Assembly: GCA_029248525.1 (NCBI GenBank)
Contig: JAQWJE010000049.1
Coordinates: 887,195-951,194, forward strand
Length of the DNA stretch: 64,000 bases
Direction of reading: 5' to 3'
From: Candidatus Binatia bacterium
Lineage (GTDB): Bacteria > Desulfobacterota > Binatia > UBA12015
Within the stretch, counting starts at the first letter, position 1. The number at the start of each line of letters is the position of its first letter. Below, piece after piece: positions 18,635-26,949 of the stretch. Made by a program: the position numbers and the translations under genes. The notes under the pieces are model-generated. The model ran no database searches. It saw only the letters and a list, made by a program, of their open reading frames with translations, and was not told where the DNA came from.

Positions 18635-19744
18635 CTACACGGATTCGTAGATGCGCCGGGAATCTTCGGCAGAACGGCGCCAGGAAAAACGGGACGCTTG
18701 GTCCTGCAGGGGCCCGGGCGGAGAGGGGTCGCGCCAAGCCGAGAGGATGGCATCCGACAAGCTTTTCAGATTACCCGGCTCGAATTGGATGCCCACCTCT
18801 CCTGCGACTTCGGGTAGAGAGCTTGCCCGGGAGCAGACCACCGGCGTGCCACATGCCATCGCTTCGACGACCGGCAGGCCGAATCCTTCGTACGAGGACG
18901 GCAAGACCAGCAAGCGTGCTCGCTGATAGGAGGCAAGGAGTTCTGTGTCGCTGACGTAGTTGCGCTGTATAACGGCTCCGCTCAGGCCCAGTCGTTCAAT
19001 GGTCATCGCGGTCTCGGGGTAGCGGTCATCGGAGGAGCCGATGATCTCGAGTCGGGCTTCCGGGCCCAGTTGCTCACGAACCGCAGCAAAGGCTTCAATC
19101 AAAAGCGGCACGTTTTTATAAGGGTCGAGTCGGCCGACATAAAGGATCACCGGCTCTCGCGGCAGCGGGCCGGGACAGTAGACGTCGGACACGCCGTTGT
19201 AGACAACCTCGACGTGCTCGGGCGGCACCGGCAGATGTTCGACAATGTCGTTGGCCGAGGCCTTGCTGACGGCGATGATCTTGTCGGCTCGCTTGCTGAG
19301 GCTTTGCATCAACGAACGGTACAGCGGAAAGAAGCGCCGCTTTTTTGATCTCGGAGCGTTGTCGGGAAACAGGAGGGGAATCAGATCATGCACCGTCACC
19401 ACGCAAGCGATACGCCCTCGACGACCCGCCGGGAAAGCTCCGAACGGAATCATCCAGTTCGGGGAGTGAAAGACATCGATCTGGTGTTGCTTCAGCCATC
19501 TGGGCATCACCAGTTGCCCAACGGGCGAGAAGACACCGTGCTCCATCCGAAATGCCGACCAATTCGGATTTTTCTCGAAAGAGGTGGCATCGCGAGTGTG
19601 CTCGAGGGTTTCGTTGGCGTCGAACAAGCAGACATATTGGTTGCGATCGTCCAGCACGGACAACTCGCGAATCAGCTCGCGCGTATAGACACCGATCCCC
19701 GAGAGTTCCGGGGTGATCCATCTTGCATCGATGCAGATCTTCAT
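18635..19744 (-). CDS. GT4 glycosyltransferase
   Basis: 369 residues with the two-domain GT-B layout of family 4 retaining glycosyltransferases. ISGIGVYTRELIREL-type sequence at the N-terminus binds acceptor. The donor-binding half has EPVILYVGRLDPYKNVPLLIEAF and PSSYEGFGLPVVEAMACGTPVV, which contains the EX7E motif (first Glu in YEGFG, second in VVEAM). It transfers a sugar from a nucleotide donor to a lipid-linked or polysaccharide acceptor at the inner membrane. It overlaps the next GT4 gene by four bases; the two probably act in sequence on one glycan. No flippase or polymerase is in the window. Confidence 0.9.
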   Translation of the reverse strand: MKICIDARWITPELSGIGVYTRELIRELSVLDDRNQYVCLFDANETLEHTRDATSFEKNPNWSAFRMEHGVFSPVGQLVMPRWLKQHQIDVFHSPNWMIPFGAFPAGRRGRIACVVTVHDLIPLLFPDNAPRSKKRRFFPLYRSLMQSLSKRADKIIAVSKASANDIVEHLPVPPEHVEVVYNGVSDVYCPGPLPREPVILYVGRLDPYKNVPLLIEAFAAVREQLGPEARLEIIGSSDDRYPETAMTIERLGLSGAVIQRNYVSDTELLASYQRARLLVLPSSYEGFGLPVVEAMACGTPVVCSRASSLPEVAGEVGIQFEPGNLKSLSDAILSAWRDPSPPGPLQDQASRFSWRRSAEDSRRIYESV

Positions 19745-20853
19745 CCGACCACCTCACGATAGAGTGCCCAGGTCTTTTCAGCTGTAGTCTCCCAGCGGAA
19801 GGCAGTCGCCACCGACCGGCCGGCATCGATCCATGGGCTCGGATTGTTGAGAACTTCGCCGACCGCAATTGTCCACTCTGTCGGATCGTATCCATCGACC
19901 AGGCGGGCTCCGTTGCCGAGGACTTCGCGCAATGAGCCTGCGGAGGACGAAACCACTGGCGTTCCGCAGAGCATCGCTTCCAACGGTGGCAGGCCGAACC
20001 CTTCGTAGAGCGACGGAAATACCATGGCATCTGCACCTCGATAGAGGTCGCCGAGATGGGCCTCTGGCAGGTAGTCGATATATCGAATTCGTTCCGCGGC
20101 GGGAGACCGTCTAATTCTCTCGAAGATCGGTTCGCACTTCCAACCTTTCATTCCCGCCAGCACAAGGTCGCCATCGAAGTCGAGCTTCTCGAAGATCTCG
20201 ATCAGAAGCTGATGGTTCTTGCGCGGTTCGATCGTGCCGACGTGAAGCAGGTAGGGGCGGTTTAGGCCAAAAGAGGATTGGAAATGGGTGCGCTGTTGGG
20301 GGGTTGATGTTGAATATTCTTTCAGACCGAGATGGATCGGAAAGAGTTTTTCTCGTGGTACGCTCAACAGGGCCCGAACTTCGTCGGCCACAAACAAACT
20401 GTCCGTGATAATGGCATCCGAGCGTGCGACCGTTTGGCGAATCTGTCTGCTCAGAAAGGCGTAGTTTTTGGCTTCCATGGTTTCGGGGTGCCGAAGGAAC
20501 GACACGTCGTGAATCGTCACGATCGATTTTCCTTGTCGCAGGGGCGGGCGGATGAAATTCGGGAAATGGTAGAGATCGGCCGGGCCCGCAAATGCATCAA
20601 ATGGCGGCCAGTCCAGCCGATTCCAGCATTGCTGCACCCAACGTCGGGGCAGCCATCGGTTGGCTTTTTCCTCGGCGCTGCCCGCAGCGACAGGGCGGCT
20701 CTTGCCGGCGAAATCGAAATGGAAGAGCGCCAGCTGGTCGTCGGCTGCCTGCGGAGCGAGGTGCTCCGCCAGCATTTTCGTGTAGCGTCCCACACCGGCG
20801 CGCTGGGCGACCGCTGCCTGAATATCGATGCAGACCCTCACGCGGCAGAGCAT
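19741..20853 (-). CDS. GT4 glycosyltransferase
   Basis: 370 residues, a GT-B family 4 enzyme paralogous to its neighbour: AGVGRYTKMLAEHLAP at the N-terminus, YLLHVGTIEPRKNHQLLIEIF at the domain junction, and FPSLYEGFGLPPLEAMLCG with the EX7E motif. The stop overlaps the downstream GT4 start (ATGA), indicating translational coupling. Donor and acceptor are unknown. Gene order (this gene first) suggests the pair builds part of a surface glycan. The start at 20853 has little upstream support and could be a few codons downstream. Confidence 0.9.
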   Translation of the reverse strand: MLCRVRVCIDIQAAVAQRAGVGRYTKMLAEHLAPQAADDQLALFHFDFAGKSRPVAAGSAEEKANRWLPRRWVQQCWNRLDWPPFDAFAGPADLYHFPNFIRPPLRQGKSIVTIHDVSFLRHPETMEAKNYAFLSRQIRQTVARSDAIITDSLFVADEVRALLSVPREKLFPIHLGLKEYSTSTPQQRTHFQSSFGLNRPYLLHVGTIEPRKNHQLLIEIFEKLDFDGDLVLAGMKGWKCEPIFERIRRSPAAERIRYIDYLPEAHLGDLYRGADAMVFPSLYEGFGLPPLEAMLCGTPVVSSSAGSLREVLGNGARLVDGYDPTEWTIAVGEVLNNPSPWIDAGRSVATAFRWETTAEKTWALYREVVG

Positions 20854-20922
20854 AGCCGAACCTCTGCCGAATCCCAGACCTGAGCGGCAATGCGGCTTCA
20901 GCCCGACGTCGGCTTGTGGCGG

Positions 20923-21576
20923 TTAGTTTTTGCGCTCCAAATGAAGTGCTGTGTAGCTGCGAGCGGGGGACCCAAGGTCGATCTCTTCGGATTCCATCGA
21001 AAACCCGCCTTCCGTGAAGCATGCCATGATGGCGTCCGGGTCAGTGTTGACGAAGATCTCGGGTTGGGCGCCCGCCACCGCCAGAAACTTGCCGGCAAGA
21101 AGGCCCCGCGCGCCTGGTTTCAAGACCCGCGCGAGTTCGGCGACATAGGCGGGCAGGGGGTTCAGAAAGTAGACGACGTTCACCGCGAGCAGTCGGTCCA
21201 CCGCGCCGTCGTCCAGAAAGCCGCTCATATCGATCGCATCGGTGTCATGGATCTCCGGTCGCAGCGGCAGCGAGGGGGCAAGCTGCACGAGCTCTTGGCG
21301 AAAACGTTCGCTGATTTCCACCCCGATCAGGCGCGAGGGGTTGGTCTTCCCGATCTCGGGCCACGCCCATCCACTGCCGGGCCCCAATTCCAGAACGCAG
21401 TGTCCGGCCGAGATCTCCAGCCGTCGGGCAGCGTCCTGCGCGCTCAGGCGGTTGTTGCGCTCCATCATTCCACGAGTGAGGCGCCCGAGCACGCCTGTGC
21501 CTGGTTCGCGCATATTGCGCGCGATTATCGAGGTGTTCATGAAGGTAGCCACCAACCGGGAAAGTTTGTCAGCCAT
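20923..21576 (-). CDS. Class I SAM-dependent methyltransferase
   Basis: About 217 residues. Motif I is CVLELGPGSGW, followed by LIGVEISERFRQEL (acidic residue for the SAM ribose), IHDTDAIDMSGFLDDG and VNVVYFLNPLPAYVAELARVLKPGA. It is a soluble cytoplasmic Rossmann-fold methyltransferase; the methyl acceptor is not evident. The ATG at 21576 (MADKLSRLVATFMNTS) is preferred because the longer frame has no domain sequence and runs into the antiporter promoter region. No strong Shine-Dalgarno is seen. Confidence 0.85.
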   Translation of the reverse strand: MADKLSRLVATFMNTSIIARNMREPGTGVLGRLTRGMMERNNRLSAQDAARRLEISAGHCVLELGPGSGWAWPEIGKTNPSRLIGVEISERFRQELVQLAPSLPLRPEIHDTDAIDMSGFLDDGAVDRLLAVNVVYFLNPLPAYVAELARVLKPGARGLLAGKFLAVAGAQPEIFVNTDPDAIMACFTEGGFSMESEEIDLGSPARSYTALHLERKN

Positions 21577-21701
21577 GAGGATTGTATGGTGGAGGGTTGG
21601 TTCGTGGTCAATATCTGGCTTGGAGATGAGTGTCAGATGAGTGTCGGACGTGTGTCGCCGACCTTGTAAATCGGACGAGAATCTGGGCGAAACATGCTGC
21701 A

Positions 21702-22916
21702 ATGGAGTACTCCGATCTCGCTACTATCGCCGGGTTTGCCTTCCTGTATTCTCTGGTTGCGTCTCGGTTGGAGAAGTCGCGGTTCAACGGTGCCCTCGTC
21801 TACGTGCTGGCCGGATTTGTTTTCAGCAATCACGTTCTTGGGTGGATAAATATCGAGATCGGTGGCGAAGCGCTGAAGACGCTTGCGGAACTCACGCTCG
21901 CATTGGTCCTGTTTACCGATTCGGCCAATATCAACCTGGTCACGTTGCGCCGTGTCGAGAAAATTCCGATAAGGCTTCTGCTGATCGGGTTGCCGCTGAC
22001 GATCGCATTGGGCCTGGGCTTGGGTACTCTGTTGTTTGCCGAACTCGGGTTTTTCGAAGTGGCGCTGCTGGCCACGATGCTCGCGCCTACGGATGCGGCC
22101 CTTGGTAAGGCGGTGGTGACCAACCCCTCGGTTCCGGATTCTGTCCGCGAGAGTCTGAACGTGGAGAGCGGCCTCAACGACGGGATCTGCGTACCGGTGC
22201 TGCTTTTCTTTCTGGCCCTGGCGGTAGGAGATACCGAATCGGGGCAGGCGGCTGAACTGATGGCCCAATTATCTCTTCAGGCGATTGGCATCGGCGTCCT
22301 GATCGGATTTCTGGGCGGCTATTTTGGCAGTCGCCTCGTGCGGTATTGTTCTGCGCGGCGATGGGTGCACGGTCCCTGGTTGCAGATTCCGGTCATCGCG
22401 TTGGCGCTGCTCTGTTTCGCAACCGCACAAGGTTTCGAGGGGAGCGGGTTTATCGCCTGTTTTGTGGCTGGCCTGATTTTTGGTGGTTTCGAGACCGACC
22501 ATAAGCAGAGTTTTCTGGATGCGGCCGAGGGCATCGGCAATTCGATGGCGTTGGTCACCTGGTTTGTCTTTGGCGTCGGGGCGCTGGGGCTGACCTGGCA
22601 GTACCTCGATTGGCGCGTTCTGGCCTACTCGCTGCTCAGTCTGACCGCCCTTCGCATCGTGCCGGTTTTTGTCGCCGCCCTCGGTCTCAATCTGCGTTGG
22701 GATACGACGCTATTCATGGGATGGTTTGGCCCACGCGGTTTGGCCAGCATCGTGTTTGTGGTTCTGGTTCATGACAAGGCTCTTTCTGGATCCGGGCTAT
22801 TGATTACCATCGTCACTTCGACGATCCTCCTCAGCGTGCTTTTGCACGGGATCACGGCAAATCCCCTATCCAAAAAATACGGGGCAAGAATCGCCGAGGA
22901 TGGCGGAGAGATCTGA
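21702..22916 (+). CDS. Cation:proton antiporter, CPA1 family
   Basis: About 404 residues, mostly membrane helices (about 12). The family motifs are LLATMLAPTDAALGKAVV (with the APTDA acid) and VESGLNDG, which holds the ion-binding Asp of the NhaP/CPA1 antiporters. RGLASIVFVVLV near the C-terminus is also typical. It exchanges Na+ or K+ for H+ across the inner membrane. It lacks a C-terminal regulatory tail. I start at the ATG at 21702 because earlier frames add no membrane sequence. Ion selectivity cannot be read from the sequence. Confidence 0.9.
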   Translation: MEYSDLATIAGFAFLYSLVASRLEKSRFNGALVYVLAGFVFSNHVLGWINIEIGGEALKTLAELTLALVLFTDSANINLVTLRRVEKIPIRLLLIGLPLTIALGLGLGTLLFAELGFFEVALLATMLAPTDAALGKAVVTNPSVPDSVRESLNVESGLNDGICVPVLLFFLALAVGDTESGQAAELMAQLSLQAIGIGVLIGFLGGYFGSRLVRYCSARRWVHGPWLQIPVIALALLCFATAQGFEGSGFIACFVAGLIFGGFETDHKQSFLDAAEGIGNSMALVTWFVFGVGALGLTWQYLDWRVLAYSLLSLTALRIVPVFVAALGLNLRWDTTLFMGWFGPRGLASIVFVVLVHDKALSGSGLLITIVTSTILLSVLLHGITANPLSKKYGARIAEDGGEI

Positions 22917-22974
22917 ACGCTTGATGTTCGGGTTGTGATCTTGGGGCGGTCGCCGCGCGAAGCGGCATGCGGTC

Positions 22975-23335
22975 TCAGGGCAAGTGCTCGTAGGTGCCGC
23001 TGGCGGTGTTGGCGCGTCCGCCGCTGACCGAGGCAAAGTCCCCGGTGGCCTGGTTCTCGAGCCCGCCGCTGATCGATGCGCAAGTGGCCGCAGCCTCGTT
23101 GTCCTGGCCGCCGCTGACCGACGCGTGACTGGCGGTGGCCCGATTCGCGTAGCCGCCGCTGGCGACCGACGCGAAGCTGCTGCTCTCGTTGTCCTCGCCG
23201 CCGCTGGCCACCGCATAGTCGCCATCTGCAGTATTCCTGTAACCACCGCTGACCAAAGCTCCGGTCCCGCTGGCCGTATTATGTCCCCACCGCTGACCGC
23301 CGAGAGGTCGGCATCGGCGGTATCTGTTAGTGACC
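22975..23335 (-). pseudogene. Decayed SGG-repeat (hep_Hag/YadA-head-like) protein fragment
   Basis: The minus strand reads as repeats of the type ASVSGGxxNxATG, e.g. ASVASGGYANRATASH and ASISGGLENQATGDF, ending EHLP and a TGA stop. The same repeat type and the same terminal HLP-stop close the intact gene at 52209-53234. Upstream of 23256 repeat-like sequence continues, but in other frames: SGG blocks near 23285 and 23330 need shifts to align (LSAVSGG then HNTASG), and no start codon or signal peptide is left. I read it as the 3' part of a lost paralogue. A short functional repeat peptide starting at 23256 is possible but lacks export signals. Confidence 0.6.
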
Positions 23336-23365
23336 GGAAACCAGTAAGGGGGCTAGGCTTCGGGA

Positions 23366-25675
23366 ATGCTCGCGAAATTCGCCCTTGTCTGTGGTTTGCT
23401 GGTCGGGATTGCCAAGCCGCTACCTGCGATGGCCGGCGAGTGTGCCGGAGACTGGACCTATGCGGCAGCCCGGGTGGAGGGATGCACGAGTATCGGTGGG
23501 TCGCTCGTGATTACAGGCGGGCGCATGGTGACCCTCGCGGGCCTGGCGGACTTGGAGCGCGTGGGTGGTAGTCTGGTCATCACGAACAACAAGGCCCTCG
23601 GGAGTCTCGACGGCTTGTCCGAACTGACTTCGATTGGCTCAAGCGGCGATCGCTCGAGCCAAGGTCTGATCATTAACGGGAACGGAGCACTCCGGGATAT
23701 CGACGGTTTATCCCGGCTCGTGGAGGTCGTCGGGAGTATCCAGATTGCCGCCAATGGTGCCCTCGAAAACCTCGATGGGCTGTCGGGATTGAGCGCAATC
23801 GGTGCGACGGGGGCTCGCGCGGGCGCGAGCCTTGTCATTGCCGATAATGGCTCGCTGCGCGATGTCGATGGGCTATCCGGGGTCTCGCGGTCCGAGGGTA
23901 GTATCCGGGTGGTGAATAACGATGCTCTCGATCATGTCGATGGGCTCTCGAGGTTAACCTCGATTGGCACGAGCGGGGATGGCTCGGGCGAAAGTCTGGT
24001 GATTTCCGACAATGGAGCGTTGCGCCATATTGACGGCTTGACCGGGCTCTCGGAAACCCAGGGTGGCCTACGGATCGTGAATAACGATGCGCTGAGGAAT
24101 CTTGCGGGGCTCGCGCGCGTGACCTGGATCGGAGTCGATGGCGCGGGGGAGAGTCTGGTGATCGCGGATAACGGCGCACTGTGTGACCTCGATGGCTTGT
24201 CTGCCCTGCGTGGCCTCGGCGGCAGCCTCCGGGTGGAAGATAATGATGCCCTTAATCATCTTGACGGGCTCTCCGGACTGACCTCGGTGGGCTCGAACAG
24301 TGAACCTGCAAGCGAGAGTGTCGTGATCGCGGACAACGGTTCGCTTCGCGACCTCAATGGATTGTCCGGATTAACGAGCCTTGGTGGTGCGCTGCGCATT
24401 GCCAACAATGATGCGCTCGATAACCTCGATGGCCTCGCCGGGCTGCGCTCGGCTGGTTCGAGCGCAGATCAAACCGGTGAGAGTCTCGCGATTGAGGACA
24501 ACGGAGCACTGCGCGATCTCGATGGCTTATCCGGTCTTACGGGTACCGGCGGGAGCATCCGTGTCGCGAGCAATGATGCCCTCGAGAATCTGGACGGACT
24601 TTCCGGGCTGCGCTCGATCGGGTCGAGTGGGGAAGGTTCGGACGAGAGTCTGGTTATTGCGGACAATGGGTCGCTGCGCGATATCGACGGGCTCTATGGT
24701 CTCGGCGCGACCCCGGGGGCGGTGCGCATCGTGTCCAATGACGATCTTTGCGAAAGTCAGGTAGCCGACCTGTTCGAGAGCGTGGTGGTCGGAGGTGCGC
24801 TCACGATTTCTGGAAATAGTGGCTCTTGCGTATCTGTCTGCGGTGACGGGATCGTCGATGCGGGGGAGGCTTGCGATGACGGCAACACCTACAACGGGGA
24901 TTGCTGCTCGTCTACCTGTGATATCGAGGCTGCGGGAACTGTCTGCCGGCCAATGGCAGATATATGTGATCAGGAAGAAGTCTGCGACGGGATCGAGGGT
25001 TTTTGCCCCGCGGACGAGCGCATCGCGGACCTGGATGCCGATGGGGTGTGCGACGACATCGACATTTGCCCGGAGGTTGCCGACCGGGAGCAATCCGATG
25101 CAGACGGGGACGGCCTAGGCGATGCCTGCGACCCCTGCACAGGCGGTGTGACTGCCGAGAACGCAGTCTTGCAGGCCACCAACTTTGTCACCCCGGAAGC
25201 CGATGACAAGCTGAGCTTCAAAGCCGATTTGGTGTTCCCGGCGCCGGTCGCCCTCAGCCCACAGACAAACGGATTCCGGCTTCTGGTCGAGAGTGCCGAC
25301 GCCGAGGCCGGTGGGGACGTCGTGCTGGAACTGGCGGTGCCCGCGGGGCTCTATGATCCGCTCACGCGTAGCGGTTGGATCCCGGCAGCTAACGGCAAGA
25401 AGTTCCAATATGTCACAAAGGAAATGATCGGCGGTATGGAGCCCAAGGTCATCCTTAAATGGAACCCCAAGCAGGCCAACGAAGTGGCTGTGGTGGTAAA
25501 GGGGAAGGCCGGCAATTTCGCCCAACCCGCGATTGCTTTGCCTTTAAAAGCGACGTTGTCGTTGGAACCGACGGATCCGATGACTACTCTTTGCGCTGAA
25601 GCCGATTACCCCGGCCCGAGGCCGCAGCCTTTCTGCCGCATGAGTGCCAGCGGTGTGGCGGTCCTTTGTAAATAG
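23366..25675 (+). CDS. Large secreted L-domain repeat protein with DUF4215 and TSP3-like calcium motif
   Basis: 769 residues. A signal peptide (MLAKFALVCGLLVGIAKPLPAMA) is followed by about 16 copies of a 23-27-residue unit, residues 40 to about 485, of the form SLVIADNGALRDLDGLSGL: receptor-L-domain/LRR-like beta-helix turns. Units alternate between ADNG and NNDA types, with a variable SSGDGSGE linker in every second one, giving a period near 50 residues. Then comes a Cys-rich DUF4215 repeat (CGDGIVDAGEACDDGN, residue 491 on), a thrombospondin-3-like calcium motif (DLDADGVCDDIDICP, about 555-592) and a 170-residue C-terminal beta domain. It is probably surface-exposed or outer-membrane associated; an adhesive or binding role is inferred. 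Confidence 0.85.
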   Translation: MLAKFALVCGLLVGIAKPLPAMAGECAGDWTYAAARVEGCTSIGGSLVITGGRMVTLAGLADLERVGGSLVITNNKALGSLDGLSELTSIGSSGDRSSQGLIINGNGALRDIDGLSRLVEVVGSIQIAANGALENLDGLSGLSAIGATGARAGASLVIADNGSLRDVDGLSGVSRSEGSIRVVNNDALDHVDGLSRLTSIGTSGDGSGESLVISDNGALRHIDGLTGLSETQGGLRIVNNDALRNLAGLARVTWIGVDGAGESLVIADNGALCDLDGLSALRGLGGSLRVEDNDALNHLDGLSGLTSVGSNSEPASESVVIADNGSLRDLNGLSGLTSLGGALRIANNDALDNLDGLAGLRSAGSSADQTGESLAIEDNGALRDLDGLSGLTGTGGSIRVASNDALENLDGLSGLRSIGSSGEGSDESLVIADNGSLRDIDGLYGLGATPGAVRIVSNDDLCESQVADLFESVVVGGALTISGNSGSCVSVCGDGIVDAGEACDDGNTYNGDCCSSTCDIEAAGTVCRPMADICDQEEVCDGIEGFCPADERIADLDADGVCDDIDICPEVADREQSDADGDGLGDACDPCTGGVTAENAVLQATNFVTPEADDKLSFKADLVFPAPVALSPQTNGFRLLVESADAEAGGDVVLELAVPAGLYDPLTRSGWIPAANGKKFQYVTKEMIGGMEPKVILKWNPKQANEVAVVVKGKAGNFAQPAIALPLKATLSLEPTDPMTTLCAEADYPGPRPQPFCRMSASGVAVLCK

Positions 25676-25869
25676 GTCCAGCCTCGGTGACGAAAAAGGC
25701 CGCTGAAACTTGCCGGAGTGCTGGGTTTTGGGGTTTTCGGGCCGCGCGCAGAGGAATTTCGCGGTTTTTGCCGTGGGGTTGTAATGATGCCCCAACTGGA
25801 TCGTCAGCCCTTGCAGAAGGGGCCGTGCAACGAAGTTCATGAATCGCGTGGCCGCAAAAGGAGTCGATA

Positions 25870-26013
25870 ATGTCTGATGAATCCAAATGTATGTGTGAGA
25901 CCTCGTGTTCCTCTGAGCCGACCGGTTCGGGTTGTTGCTGTGGCGAAAAATGCGGCTGCGCCGCCTCGTGTGCCTGCCCGAGCAGTTGTGGCTGTCCGGA
26001 ATCCGCAAACTAA
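25870..26013 (+). CDS. Metallothionein-like Cys-rich peptide, 47 residues
   Basis: A 47-residue peptide with 12 Cys at positions 7, 9, 13, 22, 23, 24, 28, 30, 34, 36, 40 and 42. The second half is a regular CxCx3CxCx3CxC ladder after a CCC triplet. There are no aromatic residues and no signal peptide, so it is a cytoplasmic thiolate metal-cluster peptide by composition. AAGGAG, seven bases before the ATG, is one of the best ribosome binding sites in the window. The stop lies 14 bases before the Cys-rich sigma factor, so the two form an operon. By analogy with bacterial metallothioneins it may bind Cu(I), Zn or Cd; the metal is not deducible. Confidence 0.8.
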   Translation: MSDESKCMCETSCSSEPTGSGCCCGEKCGCAASCACPSSCGCPESAN

Positions 26014-26027
26014 GCTATAAAAAGCCC

Positions 26028-26591
26028 ATGGGTCCTTCCGAAAGCGCCAGCAAGCGCGAAATCATCGCTGCAACGCTGCGCGAAAAACGGGCTGATTTCG
26101 AGGCGTTCGTTCGACGTCGCTCGAGTGCTGACGAGGCTGGAGATATCCTCCAGGCAGCAGCACTCCGAGCGATCGAGCGAGCCGATTCCCTCGATGATCC
26201 GGAAAAAGCGGTCGCATGGCTCTATCGCTTGCACCGCAATGTGATGATCGACGCAGGGCGCAAAAACGCTACCGAGCGTCGGGTGATCGATGCGGCATCG
26301 GAGGCCGAGGCCCGTGCCCCCGAACCCGCCGAGGATCCCTGCGGATGCAGCATCAGCCAGGCGAAAGGCATGGAAGGCAATCACGCATCGATCCTTTCGC
26401 TGGTGGATCTGCGGGGATTGAATTTGGGGGAGGCGGCGCGAGCGCTCGATATCTCGACCAACAGTGCCGCGGTCCGTCTGCACCGTGCTCGCAAAGCACT
26501 GAGCCAGAAAATGCTGGACCATTGTGGCGTGACGAGCCTCAGCGACTGCATCGACTGCCGCTGCGTCTACGAGGGCTGCTGCGCTGGCTGA
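26028..26591 (+). CDS. ECF sigma factor with Cys-rich C-terminus, CorE-like (ECF44 type)
   Basis: About 187 residues. Sigma-2 is reduced but recognisable (AGDILQAAALRAIERADSLDDPEKAVAWLYRLHRNVMIDAGRK); sigma-4 has LVDLRGLNLGEAARALDISTNSAAVRLHRARKAL. Two features mark the CorE/ECF44 type: a CxC (C105, C107) in the linker between the domains, and a C-terminal Cys-rich domain with Cys at 166, 174, 177, 179, 184 and 185. In Myxococcus, CorE-type factors are switched directly by copper or by cadmium/zinc through these cysteines, without an anti-sigma factor; none is adjacent here. I take the ATG at 26028, because longer frames overlap the metallothionein-like gene. A metal-sensing role is a strong inference. 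Confidence 0.85.
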   Translation: MGPSESASKREIIAATLREKRADFEAFVRRRSSADEAGDILQAAALRAIERADSLDDPEKAVAWLYRLHRNVMIDAGRKNATERRVIDAASEAEARAPEPAEDPCGCSISQAKGMEGNHASILSLVDLRGLNLGEAARALDISTNSAAVRLHRARKALSQKMLDHCGVTSLSDCIDCRCVYEGCCAG

Positions 26592-26949
26592 AGCCTCGCG
26601 GCTGTGCTGCGACCTCGGGCTGACGCTTGATGCCTCGAGCTGACGCTTGCGATGTGGGACTATGTCGCGCTGCGCACTAACGTGCGCAGGCGTTTTCAGA
26701 CCCTGAGGCATACCGCAGGGCGGGGTAGGGGTTCTGCGAAGTGGAGGTCCATAGAGGCTGTAAATTCGCCCGTTGGTCGATCCAGTTCTCGGCAGCATCG
26801 ATCTACGCTCCGAGATCCTTTTGGCTTTGCGGGGACTCTGCTCGCTTTCAGGCGCTGTCGTTATCTTCGATTTCCCTGATGGAGCGGCGCGTGATTGCAG
26901 ATACGATATTGCTTTTGCTTCGCAGGCAGCGAAGTGGTGGAGTCAACCG
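26592..26949. other. Intergenic, 357 bases: hairpin and short direct repeat
   Basis: No gene seen. Two copies of GCTGACGCTTG, each preceded by CCTCG, lie at about 26620-26650. A perfect 8-bp hairpin, CTGCGCAC/GTGCGCAG with a TAAC loop (26670-26689), is followed by CGTTTTC, a weak Rho-independent terminator for the metallothionein-sigma operon. The protease promoter must lie in the remainder, but I cannot identify it. Confidence 0.45.
26670..26697 (+). terminator. Hairpin after the sigma-factor gene
   Basis: Perfect 8-bp stem CTGCGCAC/GTGCGCAG with a 4-base loop, followed by GCGTTTTC. The T-run is short, so this is a weak candidate terminator. Confidence 0.35.

Noticed and set aside
23430..24830. 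Regular direct repeats of about 75-150 bases, considered as a CRISPR or tandem repeat array
   Set aside because: They stay in one reading frame, vary at third codon positions, and translate to L-domain units of a secreted protein; no spacer-repeat pattern exists.
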